DNA of 16,084 nucleotides, from the NCBI GenBank assembly GCA_041725875.1, contig JBGRQB010000093.1, forward strand, positions 1 through 16,084, written 5' to 3'. Positions 1 through 8,135 of this stretch are shown here, piece after piece. The translations under genes were made by a program, and so were the position numbers. The stretch's first letter is position 1. Each line of letters begins with the position of its first letter. Under the pieces are notes generated by a model. It made no database searches. It had not been told where the DNA came from and worked only from the letters and a program-made list of their open reading frames with translations. Source of the DNA: JBGRQB01 sp041725875 (lineage in GTDB: Bacteria > Bacteroidota > Ignavibacteria > Ignavibacteriales > Melioribacteraceae).

Positions 1-156
1 ATAAAATGTTGTTGAAGAGAAAGAGTATACCCGACACGTTAAACTTAACCAGCCTGTGAGCATTAAAATTAATGGTCAGGAGAGCAGAGGAATTATAGTA
101 AAAAATAATGGAAGAAAATAACCAATATTCGTCAATTGGTTGAATATAGACAGTTT
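1..156 (+). other. Window edge: short open frame or gene remnant, not identifiable
   Basis: No complete gene is visible. One + frame is open from base 5 to the TAA at 119-121 and would give about 38 residues ending IVKNNGRK, but it is closed upstream by a TAA at 2-4 and has no ATG. Another + frame starts ATG at 6 and stops at 57-59 (17 codons). The strong terminator just downstream implies that a + strand gene ends hereabouts. Which frame is that gene's tail, or whether it is a frameshifted remnant, cannot be decided from this window. Confidence 0.2.
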
Positions 157-187
157 AAAAGGCAGAATTTTCCTGCCTTTTTTTTAT
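157..187 (+). terminator. Rho-independent terminator of the upstream unit
   Basis: AAAAGGCAG (157-165) pairs perfectly with CTGCCTTTT (173-181) around a 7-base loop and runs into an uninterrupted T tract. It closes a + strand transcript that enters from left of the window. The A-rich 5' arm might also let it work weakly on the other strand, but no - strand gene ends here. Confidence 0.85.
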
Positions 188-318
188 TACGGAATCGCAG
201 ACTTAAATCAGCTTTTTTATATCAAAACAGCAGGTTTTTATATAATAAAATCAACTGAGCATTGGCATAGTTATTGGCATTGCTTTATCTGGAAAAGAGG
301 TAAAATAAAGGTATACTG
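188..318 (+). promoter_or_regulatory. Leader region of the repeat lipoprotein gene
   Basis: This AT-rich non-coding stretch must contain the promoter of the lipoprotein gene, because a terminator lies just upstream. I cannot place a convincing -35/-10 pair. ATTGGCAT occurs twice as a direct repeat (261-268 and 273-280, 12 bp apart), a possible but unsupported operator. A purine-rich AAAGG at 307-311 sits 7 bases before the ATG and is the likely ribosome binding site. Confidence 0.35.
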
Positions 319-1446
319 ATGAAAAATTTTAATTTTGGATTTATTTCTGCACTGATTGTTTTAACACTTCTCGCATTCACATGCGCAAAAGAAGAAACTC
401 CGGTTGAACCACCAACTAAAGGGTCGGTAAGAGGAACTGTAATTGATAACAACACTGAAGTGACACTTGCCAATGCAATTATTTATACGGAACCAGGTTC
501 GTTTCAGGTTTCAACAGATGCATACGGCGATTACATAATGAAAGATGTTGAACCAAAAGATTACAAGATTTTCTGCTACAAAGAAGGTTATGATACTGTT
601 TCAACAACAATTAATGTAGCTGCGGGAATTGAATCAAAAGCTAATTTCAGACTTACAAGCAAAGATTCGATTGGTAACTCTACTTACGGAACAATTGAAG
701 GTACGGTAAGAGATTACAGCGATCAATCTTATCTGGATAAAGCAACTATCAGTACAATACCAATTACTTCTGTTACACTTACAGATGCTTCCGGTAAATT
801 CAAAATCCAGAATGTAACTCCCGGCGATTACAAAATTATTGCTTCTCAAAAAGATTATGATGCAGATACTTTGGATATAAAAGTTTCGCTTGGTAACACT
901 ACCGAAGCACATTTTGCACTTAAAAAGGGAAATATTGTAGATCCGACTCAATTCGGAAAAATAAAAGGAAATGTGCTGGATGTAATTTCTTATACACCGT
1001 TGAAAAATGTAAATATATATACTATACCGGCTACCAACTCTGTTTCAACCGGTGATGCAGGAGAGTTTTTACTGGAAAATATTTCTCCGGCCACATATAA
1101 AATAGTTGCTGAAAAGAACGGATATTTCGCTGATACTGCCGAAGTAGTTGTTAAAAAGAATCTGGAATCAACTGCAAATCTTTTCCTTAAATCATTAACC
1201 GGAATTTTGGAAGGAACAGTTATTAAAGAAACTGACGGTTCTGCAATTAGTAAAGCTGTAATAAAAACAGAACCTAACACAACAAGTGTTGTAACTGCAA
1301 CTGACGGAAAATTCAGGTTCGATAATTTGAGTCCGGCAAGCTATAAAGTTATTACAAGTGCATCCTCATTTATAACTGATACAACCATAGTTGTTATAAA
1401 AGAAGGTGTTACAACATCTGCAACTATTGTATTGAAACGTGAATAA
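319..1446 (+). CDS. Lipoprotein with four carboxypeptidase-regulatory-like (CnaB/PEGA-type) repeats
   Basis: This is a 375-residue predicted lipoprotein. Residues 1-21 are a hydrophobic signal ending LLAFT before Cys22, the probable lipidated residue; Thr at -1 is unusual for Proteobacteria but fits the looser Bacteroidota lipobox. The rest is four tandem beta-sandwich repeats of about 78 residues, at roughly 35-112, 124-202, 213-291 and 295-373. Each repeat starts G-x-[VIL]-x-G-x-V and has a core G-[DKE]-[FY]-x(4)-[VIL]-x-P-x(2)-Y-K-[IV]. These are CarboxypepD_reg-like folds, as seen at the periplasmic ends of TonB-dependent receptors, but no barrel or enzyme domain follows. The protein is therefore probably an envelope-anchored structural or binding protein. 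Its substrate is unknown. It is separated by 73 bases from the M16 peptidase gene downstream and may be cotranscribed with it. The lipoprotein and fold calls are firm; the function is not. Confidence 0.85.
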   Translation: MKNFNFGFISALIVLTLLAFTCAKEETPVEPPTKGSVRGTVIDNNTEVTLANAIIYTEPGSFQVSTDAYGDYIMKDVEPKDYKIFCYKEGYDTVSTTINVAAGIESKANFRLTSKDSIGNSTYGTIEGTVRDYSDQSYLDKATISTIPITSVTLTDASGKFKIQNVTPGDYKIIASQKDYDADTLDIKVSLGNTTEAHFALKKGNIVDPTQFGKIKGNVLDVISYTPLKNVNIYTIPATNSVSTGDAGEFLLENISPATYKIVAEKNGYFADTAEVVVKKNLESTANLFLKSLTGILEGTVIKETDGSAISKAVIKTEPNTTSVVTATDGKFRFDNLSPASYKVITSASSFITDTTIVVIKEGVTTSATIVLKRE

Positions 1447-1447
1447 A

Positions 1448-1463
1448 TCATCTTGATAGATGA
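1448..1463 (+). other. Small hairpin just after the lipoprotein stop codon
   Basis: TCATCT (1448-1453) and AGATGA (1458-1463) form a perfect 6-bp stem with a TGAT loop, starting two bases after the TAA. No T tract follows, so it does not look like an intrinsic terminator. It could stabilise the 3' end of the message or be chance in AT-rich DNA. Confidence 0.35.
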
Positions 1464-1472
1464 GGCAATGAT

Positions 1473-1513
1473 CTCTATATTTGAAATCTCATTTAAGATT
1501 TTGAATATAGAGG
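1473..1513 (+). promoter_or_regulatory. 17-bp RNA hairpin covering the M16 peptidase ribosome binding site
   Basis: Bases 1473-1489 pair with 1496-1512 around a 6-base loop (1490-1495). The outer nine pairs (CTCTATATT with AATATAGAG) and the inner six (AAATCT with AGATTT) are perfect and are joined by two G-U pairs. The 3' arm contains AGAG of the ribosome binding site AGAGG (1509-1513), which lies 6 bases before the TTG start of the peptidase. Folding would therefore mask the ribosome binding site. The low GC content of the stem suggests an RNA-thermometer-like or protein-controlled switch. No T tract follows the stem, which argues against a terminator. Confidence 0.55.
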
Positions 1514-1519
1514 TTAATT

Positions 1520-2755
1520 TTGCCTGAAATAAATAAATCAGTTTTACCCGGCGGAATAAAAGTCGTTTCCGAATACGTTCCTTTCTTTCAATCCTTTACA
1601 CTTGGTTTTTGGTTCGATACCGGATCTGTAAATGAAACCAGAGCCAATAACGGTATCAGTCATTTCATCGAGCATATGCTTTTTAAAGGAACCACTTCCA
1701 GATCAGCAAAAAAAATAGCTGATGATATAGAATCTCTTGGCGGATACCTGAACGCCTTTACTTCCAAAGAACATACCTGCTATTACGGAAGAGGACTTGC
1801 AAATCATTTTGATAAAACTTACGAAGTTTTGTCAGATATGATTTTAAACTCCGTCTTTAACAAAGATGAAATTAAAAGGGAAGCTCAGGTTATACTTGAT
1901 GAGTTTTACGATATTGAAGATACAGCTGAAGATTTAATTTTTGAAAAGTTTGAAATGGAAGTCTTTAAAGGTAATAAACTGGGTTACCCGGTTATCGGAA
2001 CTGAAAAAACTATCCAGTCATTTACACAAGATGATATTGTAAATTATATCTCAAAAAATTATGCGGCAAATAATCTTACAATTGTTTCCAGCGGACCATT
2101 AAAACATGAAAAACTTGTTGAACTTACAGAAAAATATTTTGCAGGATTTAACAGAAAAATTAAATCCAGATCAAAGCAGGTTAAACTGCAGCAGGCAAAT
2201 GATGTAATAATTGATAAGGATATTCAGCAGACTCACCTTATTTACGGCTGTCCGACATACGGTATAAAAGATGAAAATAAAACAGCCGTTTCTGTGTTGT
2301 CTCACATACTTGGAGAAGGAAGCAGTTCTCGTCTGTTCCAGGTGTTAAGAGAAAAAAACGGAATAGCTTATCAGATAAATACTTTTTACAATCTGTTTTG
2401 GGAAGCCGGAACTTTTGGTACTTATCTCTCAACCAACAATGAATCTTTTGACAAAGCATTGAAGCTTATTGATAAAGAGTTTGAAAAGATTAAAAATAAG
2501 AAGGTCACAAAAAAAGAATTGAAGCGTGCGCAGGAGTATCTGATTGGCAATATGATTTTAGCACTGGAAAGTACTACTGACAGGATGAATCGAATAGCTC
2601 AATCGGAAATTTATCTGGACAGACATAAATCAGTAGAAGAAACTGTGGATGAAATTTTATCTGTAAATGTTGATGATATTATGAACATTGCAGGTGAAGT
2701 GCTGGATAAAGAAAAACTTGTGAAAATAATAATTGCGGAAAAAGAAGAGCAATAA
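1520..2755 (+). CDS. M16 family zinc metallopeptidase (pitrilysin / processing-peptidase type)
   Basis: This 411-residue protein of the M16B type, the usual single-chain length, works as a dimer in characterised relatives and cleaves short peptides or protein N-termini. The inverted zinc motif HFIEH is at residues 48-52, and the third ligand is probably Glu128 in VILDEFYDIED, 76 residues later as expected. The C-terminal half is the inactive M16 domain with the family's conserved Arg/Tyr region (SSSRLFQVLREKNGIAYQI, about 268-286). There is no signal peptide, so it is cytoplasmic or non-classically exported. The start is a TTG with AGAGG six bases upstream; the protein begins at the usual point, LPGGIKVVSE, just ahead of the first strand. 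The ribosome binding site lies inside a long hairpin, suggesting translational control. Family certain; substrate unknown. Confidence 0.95.
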   Translation: MPEINKSVLPGGIKVVSEYVPFFQSFTLGFWFDTGSVNETRANNGISHFIEHMLFKGTTSRSAKKIADDIESLGGYLNAFTSKEHTCYYGRGLANHFDKTYEVLSDMILNSVFNKDEIKREAQVILDEFYDIEDTAEDLIFEKFEMEVFKGNKLGYPVIGTEKTIQSFTQDDIVNYISKNYAANNLTIVSSGPLKHEKLVELTEKYFAGFNRKIKSRSKQVKLQQANDVIIDKDIQQTHLIYGCPTYGIKDENKTAVSVLSHILGEGSSSRLFQVLREKNGIAYQINTFYNLFWEAGTFGTYLSTNNESFDKALKLIDKEFEKIKNKKVTKKELKRAQEYLIGNMILALESTTDRMNRIAQSEIYLDRHKSVEETVDEILSVNVDDIMNIAGEVLDKEKLVKIIIAEKEEQ

Positions 2756-2766
2756 AAAATTAGCAT

Positions 2767-2802
2767 AAAAAAAGGCATTTCAATTTTGAAATGCCTTTTT
2801 TG
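2767..2802. terminator. Symmetric bidirectional terminator between convergent genes
   Basis: GGCATTTCA (2774-2782) pairs with TGAAATGCC (2787-2795) around a 4-base loop. It is flanked by an A tract on the left and a T tract on the right, so it can terminate both the + strand M16 gene, which stops at 2755, and the - strand giant gene, which stops at 2805. Confidence 0.9.
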
Positions 2803-2804
2803 TT

Positions 2805-5800
2805 TTATTTAATCAATAACATTTTTTCTACTTTTTTGTACTTATTATCTGTAGCAACAGACGATGCATCCAGTCTGTAAAAATACACTCCGGACGAATA
2901 ACGACTAGCCTTCCATTTTATTTTATGCATACCGGCACTCATTTCTCTGTTTACAAGTGTTTCTACTTTTTCGCCAACAACATTATAGACAGATAATTTA
3001 ACATCGCTATCTTCCGGCAGATCAAACTTTATAACTGTCTCAGGATTAAACGGATTTGGATAATTTTGATAAAGTTCATATTTATCAGGTATTTCCGTAT
3101 CTGTTATACTTGTAAAAACATCTGTAACTTTTACAACAAGTGTTGTATCAGAATAAGCTCCGTCAGGATCTTCAACTCTTATCTGAACAGTTGTTTCTTT
3201 TCCAAAATAAGGGAGTGCATCAATCCAGAAAGAACCGGTTGTTTTACTGTAACTTACAGTTAAAGAATCATTCGCCGGTGTGAAATAATATTTCAACAAA
3301 TTATCAGCCGATTCAATATCTTCAACCATCTGCCAGATATTTCCCTTAAAGAACTGATCATTCTGGAATGCAACAAACGCCGGAACATCTACAAATACAG
3401 GTTTGTCATTCACTTCCTGAACATCAATAACAAGCTGAATGGAATCAGTTTCGTTTCCGTCTGAGACTTTCAACAGCAGGCTGTCTTTCCCTGACCATTC
3501 TTCTCTGAAGCTTAAAATAAATTCTTTAACTTTGCTCCCGACACTTATTTCCTGCTTAATGATATTATTACCGGCGTAATGCATAGTAAAAAAGAGAGTT
3601 GAATCTGCATTATCAGGATCTGTAACATAAGGATACCATATAGAAACAGGTAATGTTATTGCTGAATCTTCCTTGGCTTTTACAATAGGAATATTTGAAA
3701 AAACCGGCGGATCATTATCGGCTGTTACATTTATATGAAGAACCGTATCAGGTGTAAGGATACCATTTTTATTTTTAACTCTGAACAAAATTGAATCTTT
3801 TGAGACTTCATTTCCGTTGTTCGTATAAGTGAATTTATCAGCATTTATATCTTCCTGTGTTATTGAAACAGGATGTGACAAAGTTCCGAAAACAGGTGGT
3901 TTTGTTATCAGATAAGTAAGATCAGATGCCGTGTTGTCAGGATTGGAAGCACGTAAATTGTTTTTTGTGATTATAACAGATTGACCTTCCTGCACAATAA
4001 CAGGGGCAATAATTTCAAACACAGGAATATCTTGAACCGCCTGTACGCTTACAGTTCTTGTAACAGGTAAACTTGCATCGGTTCCGTCATTTACAATAAA
4101 TTCAAAAACACGATTTCCGGAAACCGGATTTACAACGTCGTTATTGCTATACACAACAGACTGAATAGCTTTAGCATATTCACCGAATGTAGCGCTTCCT
4201 GTTAAACTCAGGGTTCCGTTGGAATATACTCCTGTTATCCCTGCCTGTGTTTTAAATGTAAGAGTATCATCCACATCAAACCCGGTGGCAATCTTAATAG
4301 AAGCTGATGACAGGTTTGCGTTATCAACATCAAGTATCGATAATGTAGTGGATACATTCAGGGTATCCTTGCCAATTATATATGTAGTAATTTCTGTTTC
4401 AACATGACTGATTACCGGTGCATCATTTACAGCAGTAACATTAAATGTTATTGTGTAAGAAGCTGTACTCTGATCTTGGGCATCAGTTACCTTAAAATCA
4501 AAAGTAGTGAACGGAGAACCAGACGAATCTGCACCCGGTTTATATTTTAATGTTCCATTGTTAACATTTGCTGCAGTAACTTCAGTATTTGTTGCTACTA
4601 TTTCTCCCGAGTCAATTATACTATTACTGTTGCTGTCAAGATAAAGCTTTCCATTATCCGGAGCCGCAGTAATTATTACTGAATTCATCGGATGCCCGTC
4701 AGTATCAGCATATCCGAAGCTTGTTTGTGAAAAAATATAATCTTCATCTTCCTTAATTGTATATGGATTTGATGCTCCTGTAGGAGGTGTATTTACCGGC
4801 GGAACATTAATAGTCATTTCGTAATTTAAAACACTTCTTGCACCAAAAGAATCCAGCACTTTAAAAGTAAAAGTTGTATAAGGTGATGCTGTTTCATTTG
4901 TCACCGGTCTATATGTAAACTTTGTCGGATCTGTATAAACTGTATTCAATGCAACTGGAGCACCGGAATAATTAAATGTACCTTTTGCCGGAAGATTTTT
5001 TATTTCTACTCCATACAGCGCATCCGCTGCATCAGGATCTGTAAAAGGGAAGTCTGATTTTTGTAAAGTATAAGTTGAGTTTTCCGTTACAGATATGGTT
5101 GAAGCAGCACTGGTCGGGTTTGTGTTAGAATTATATATTTGTAAGGTTCCGCTATTTAAATCAGGGGCTCCTCCTCCGGTGATACTAATACCGGGAGAAC
5201 CTGAAGCAAGAAAGTTTCCTATCATACTTACTGAAGAACCAAGTTTTTCAGTACTTACGTTGGAACCACTGTTAATCTTATTTCTTTGTGTCCATACGGC
5301 ATCATCATTTGGGTCTTTTTCAAATATAAAAACAGAACCGGAAGTTGTATTTGACGTTGCACCAATTGCCAGTCTTGATTCTGTTAAATCAAGTGAAGAG
5401 CCAACTGCATTACCATTAACAGCAGTTGCCGGAATTATTTTTTTAATTTCAGTAATATCAGCCCAGCCGGTAGTTGGTTTGGAATAGATATATACAGCAC
5501 CGCTTGCAGAAGCGCCGGTGGCTCCTACCGCAACAATATTATCTTGTGCTTCTACGGAATATCCAAATGTATTGTTATTTGCTCCGTCACTTGCAGATAA
5601 TTCAGCAGTCTGGTATGCGTTTTTCCATCCGTCTTTAGGTTTTTCAAAAATATAAGATTTCCCCTGTGATGAAGAATTGCCCGGAGCACCTAAAACAACA
5701 TAATCCGATGTTATTGCAACACTGGTTCCAAGTGCGTCATTTGCAGACCCGCTTGCCAGAATAAGTTTTGCAGATTCATTAACCGTATTATTCCATCCTG

Positions 5801-7919
5801 TTTGCGGTTTAACAAAAACATATCCGGCACCTCTGGTTCCGTTTTCTCCGGGAGCGCCTGCAATAACTACATCACCTGAAATAGCAACTGAATATCCCAA
5901 ATTATCAACAGCAGCTGCATCACTTGCTTCCAGTTTTGCAACTTCAGTCATATCAGTCCATTCAGCACCACTTTTTTCAAATATGTAAATTGAACCGGAA
6001 TTACTGTTATCGCCATAAGCTCCTACAGCAATTGTGTTTTGGTAAATATCTACGCTAATACCGAAAAAGTCATTTGCCGCACCATCGCTGGAAGTTAATT
6101 CGGCAATTTTATTAAATTTTTGTCCGCTGCGTTTATAAATAAAAACCACTCCCTTGTTAGATGCAAAAGTAGATTCGCCGCGCATCCCGACAACAAGGTA
6201 TTCACCAAAAGAAGCTATGTCTTCACCAAAATATTGATTTGGCTGCGGAGTAGCCGGACGCAAAGTTTGCAGACCGTTAAATATAGGTGAATTTATCACA
6301 GTAAATTTTGTTACAGAAGTTAAGCGGCCGCCATCTGCTGCTGCAAGAGTTCCGGCAGTATAGTTTACTGTAACAACCGGAATAATAGTGAGAGTTTGAG
6401 ATAAACTCAGCTCAACTATATTTTTATTAACTGCATTTAATGCAGCACTGTTTATTATAATTGCGGTTTCATCAGCCATTACGCTGAAGTTTGAAGCTGT
6501 TAAAGTTGATGAATTTATATCTTTATCAAATTCTATTGAAATAACATTTCTTGCGGAATTGGTTTTTGCACTTAATATTTTTAATTCTTCAGGAGGAAGT
6601 AATAAAAGTGTATTTCCATAATAATATTTGTTATTGTTATCCTTTGCATAAAATCTGCCGTAATATCTCTGATGTTCAAACAGATTTGTTAATGGCTGAT
6701 CCGTAACGGTTGTATTAGATGCTGTGGATATGCTCAATCCTGTTGTAACACCGGCAGTTTGATCAATAACAGTAGGTATCGGATTTGTTGGTGAATATAC
6801 AAATCCATATTCATTTATAGTAACTGCCGTACCTGTATTTTTAAGTAACTGAGAGGTAAAATCGATACTGGTTTCGGAAGTTGTATTGAAATCGGTGTTG
6901 TGTAAAACAATATTCTGAAAATTAAGATAGGGTAGTGTTGAATTATCCATAGGAACCCAATTTGAGGCATCAAATGTCCAGCCAGTATAAGTTGCCTGAG
7001 CGGCCATTTCAGTTCTGGTTTTTGCTTCAAAATTTACATTTACCCCGGAAAGTGTGCCTGTTCCTATGCCTCTGGATGTGTTACTGGTCTGAGGATTAAA
7101 ATAACATCTTGCAATAGTTCTGTTTGCATTGTTACCAACCAGTGCACCCAGATAATAATTACCAGAAACAGCACCAACATTATAAGAGTCATTAACAGCG
7201 CCATTGGTAAGAATTCCCACAAGACCGCCGGTAGTATTAACACCATTTACAAGAGCCGTATTATATGTGTTTTGAATTGATCCTGCACCATTGTTAATTT
7301 CACCTGCAATACCGCCTGTATTTGTATTTCCGTTTACATAACCTGTGGAATAAGCATTCTTAATTATTGTGCCTGTAAGAACACCTGCAATACCGCCTGT
7401 TTTATCCTGACCATTAATTTTTCCGTCAAAATGCACATCATTTATACTTGCTCCGACAAAGGTTCCTGCAATACCGCCAACATTATTTTGTCCGGTAATT
7501 TCAGCGTTGTATAGTTCTAAATTCTGAATTACAGCTGCAGCACCTGTTAAACCAAACAGACCAATATTATCTGCTGTAGGTCGATTAATATAGAGATTAT
7601 TGACAGAATTCCCTTGTCCGTTAAAGTTTCCGTTAAACACATTTCCTGTTTGTCCAATAGGATCAAACCCCTGATAAGTTCCGTTTAATGCCTGATTAAT
7701 GGTTCTGGTTGATGAGGCATCTATATTTGTTGTAAGTATAAAATAGACCCCATTATAATCAGTTCCGGTATTCACATTTGTTGCAAGTGTGGTTAAATCG
7801 GCAAGAGTTGTAATCTGAAACGGATCACCCGCACCTCCGGTTCCGCCCGAATATTGGGCAAATGTGAGAACAGGAAACAAAACAAGGATAAATAGTAAAA
7901 TATTTTTTTTGAAATTCAT
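2805..7919 (-). CDS. Giant T9SS-exported surface protein: GLUG, FG-GAP and cadherin-like domains with type A sorting domain
   Basis: This is a 1704-residue secreted or surface protein. Residues 1-21 are a Sec signal peptide (cleavage near LTFA/Q). Residues 145-275 hold GLUG-type repeats (GGIAG, GGLVG spaced every 25-30 residues). About 445-545 resembles an SbsA-like Ig domain (SIEFDKDINSSTLTASNFSV). Residues 560-930 hold seven FG-GAP-like repeats, each with a V.VGA.G/AGAPG core followed by a Y.FEK strand, probably one seven-bladed propeller. About 940-1602 is six tandem cadherin/Ig-like domains joined by linkers such as VNDAPV, DNDPPV and VNDKPV. Residues 1613-1704 are a T9SS type A sorting domain (YELYQNYPNPFNPET, VYNVVGEKV, GVYFYRLDA) ending in basic KMLLIK. 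The sorting domain is cleaved at the outer membrane in known systems. No enzymatic domain is seen, so adhesion or matrix building is the likely role. The ATG start has no clear Shine-Dalgarno sequence, which is common in Bacteroidota. Confidence 0.92.
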   Translation of the reverse strand: MNFKKNILLFILVLFPVLTFAQYSGGTGGAGDPFQITTLADLTTLATNVNTGTDYNGVYFILTTNIDASSTRTINQALNGTYQGFDPIGQTGNVFNGNFNGQGNSVNNLYINRPTADNIGLFGLTGAAAVIQNLELYNAEITGQNNVGGIAGTFVGASINDVHFDGKINGQDKTGGIAGVLTGTIIKNAYSTGYVNGNTNTGGIAGEINNGAGSIQNTYNTALVNGVNTTGGLVGILTNGAVNDSYNVGAVSGNYYLGALVGNNANRTIARCYFNPQTSNTSRGIGTGTLSGVNVNFEAKTRTEMAAQATYTGWTFDASNWVPMDNSTLPYLNFQNIVLHNTDFNTTSETSIDFTSQLLKNTGTAVTINEYGFVYSPTNPIPTVIDQTAGVTTGLSISTASNTTVTDQPLTNLFEHQRYYGRFYAKDNNNKYYYGNTLLLLPPEELKILSAKTNSARNVISIEFDKDINSSTLTASNFSVMADETAIIINSAALNAVNKNIVELSLSQTLTIIPVVTVNYTAGTLAAADGGRLTSVTKFTVINSPIFNGLQTLRPATPQPNQYFGEDIASFGEYLVVGMRGESTFASNKGVVFIYKRSGQKFNKIAELTSSDGAANDFFGISVDIYQNTIAVGAYGDNSNSGSIYIFEKSGAEWTDMTEVAKLEASDAAAVDNLGYSVAISGDVVIAGAPGENGTRGAGYVFVKPQTGWNNTVNESAKLILASGSANDALGTSVAITSDYVVLGAPGNSSSQGKSYIFEKPKDGWKNAYQTAELSASDGANNNTFGYSVEAQDNIVAVGATGASASGAVYIYSKPTTGWADITEIKKIIPATAVNGNAVGSSLDLTESRLAIGATSNTTSGSVFIFEKDPNDDAVWTQRNKINSGSNVSTEKLGSSVSMIGNFLASGSPGISITGGGAPDLNSGTLQIYNSNTNPTSAASTISVTENSTYTLQKSDFPFTDPDAADALYGVEIKNLPAKGTFNYSGAPVALNTVYTDPTKFTYRPVTNETASPYTTFTFKVLDSFGARSVLNYEMTINVPPVNTPPTGASNPYTIKEDEDYIFSQTSFGYADTDGHPMNSVIITAAPDNGKLYLDSNSNSIIDSGEIVATNTEVTAANVNNGTLKYKPGADSSGSPFTTFDFKVTDAQDQSTASYTITFNVTAVNDAPVISHVETEITTYIIGKDTLNVSTTLSILDVDNANLSSASIKIATGFDVDDTLTFKTQAGITGVYSNGTLSLTGSATFGEYAKAIQSVVYSNNDVVNPVSGNRVFEFIVNDGTDASLPVTRTVSVQAVQDIPVFEIIAPVIVQEGQSVIITKNNLRASNPDNTASDLTYLITKPPVFGTLSHPVSITQEDINADKFTYTNNGNEVSKDSILFRVKNKNGILTPDTVLHINVTADNDPPVFSNIPIVKAKEDSAITLPVSIWYPYVTDPDNADSTLFFTMHYAGNNIIKQEISVGSKVKEFILSFREEWSGKDSLLLKVSDGNETDSIQLVIDVQEVNDKPVFVDVPAFVAFQNDQFFKGNIWQMVEDIESADNLLKYYFTPANDSLTVSYSKTTGSFWIDALPYFGKETTVQIRVEDPDGAYSDTTLVVKVTDVFTSITDTEIPDKYELYQNYPNPFNPETVIKFDLPEDSDVKLSVYNVVGEKVETLVNREMSAGMHKIKWKASRYSSGVYFYRLDASSVATDNKYKKVEKMLLIK

Positions 7920-8135
7920 ATATAACGGCCGTTTATTATAATCAACTATAAGCTATTTAAAACAATTCTGTAAAGCAATAATTATACCGAAATTCCCGTA
8001 ACAGAAAAAATGCTTTTTTATTAATTTGCCTGATAAATAATCGAAATAAAAGTATTTAAATTATCGGGGATAAATTGACTAATGCAAAAACTATGGTTTT
8101 TGTCTAAAAGTAGCCAGTTGTATAATTTTGGAAGT
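7920..8135. other. Intergenic region between lptG and the T9SS protein gene
   Basis: This 216-base non-coding gap lies between two - strand genes, so it should hold the 3' end of the lptFG transcript and the promoter of the T9SS gene. A perfect 10-bp palindrome AACGGCCGTT (7924-7933) lies just upstream of the start codon. A weak A/T hairpin (8085-8102) lies near the lptG end without a T tract on the - strand. No convincing terminator or promoter could be fixed. Confidence 0.4.

Noticed and set aside
261..290. Possible sigma-54 promoter from TTGGCAT and TTGC elements upstream of the lipoprotein gene
   Set aside because: Neither TTGGCAT copy has a GC dinucleotide at the 12-base spacing a -24/-12 promoter needs.
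634..951. A 105-codon - strand open frame in the repeat lipoprotein gene
   Set aside because: It is antisense to well-conserved repeat motifs and has a low-complexity, non-protein-like composition.
5095..5487. A 130-codon + strand open frame inside the T9SS gene
   Set aside because: It lies antisense to the FG-GAP region, has no ribosome binding site and reads like the complement of repetitive beta-strand codons.
7935..7940. Perfect TATAAT on the - strand before the T9SS gene
   Set aside because: It ends only 15 bases before the ATG and the nearest -35-like TTGTTT is 19 bases away; in DNA this AT-rich it is likely chance.
8085..8102. A/T-rich hairpin as terminator for lptG
   Set aside because: The stem CAAAAAC/GTTTTTG is weak and no T tract follows on the - strand.
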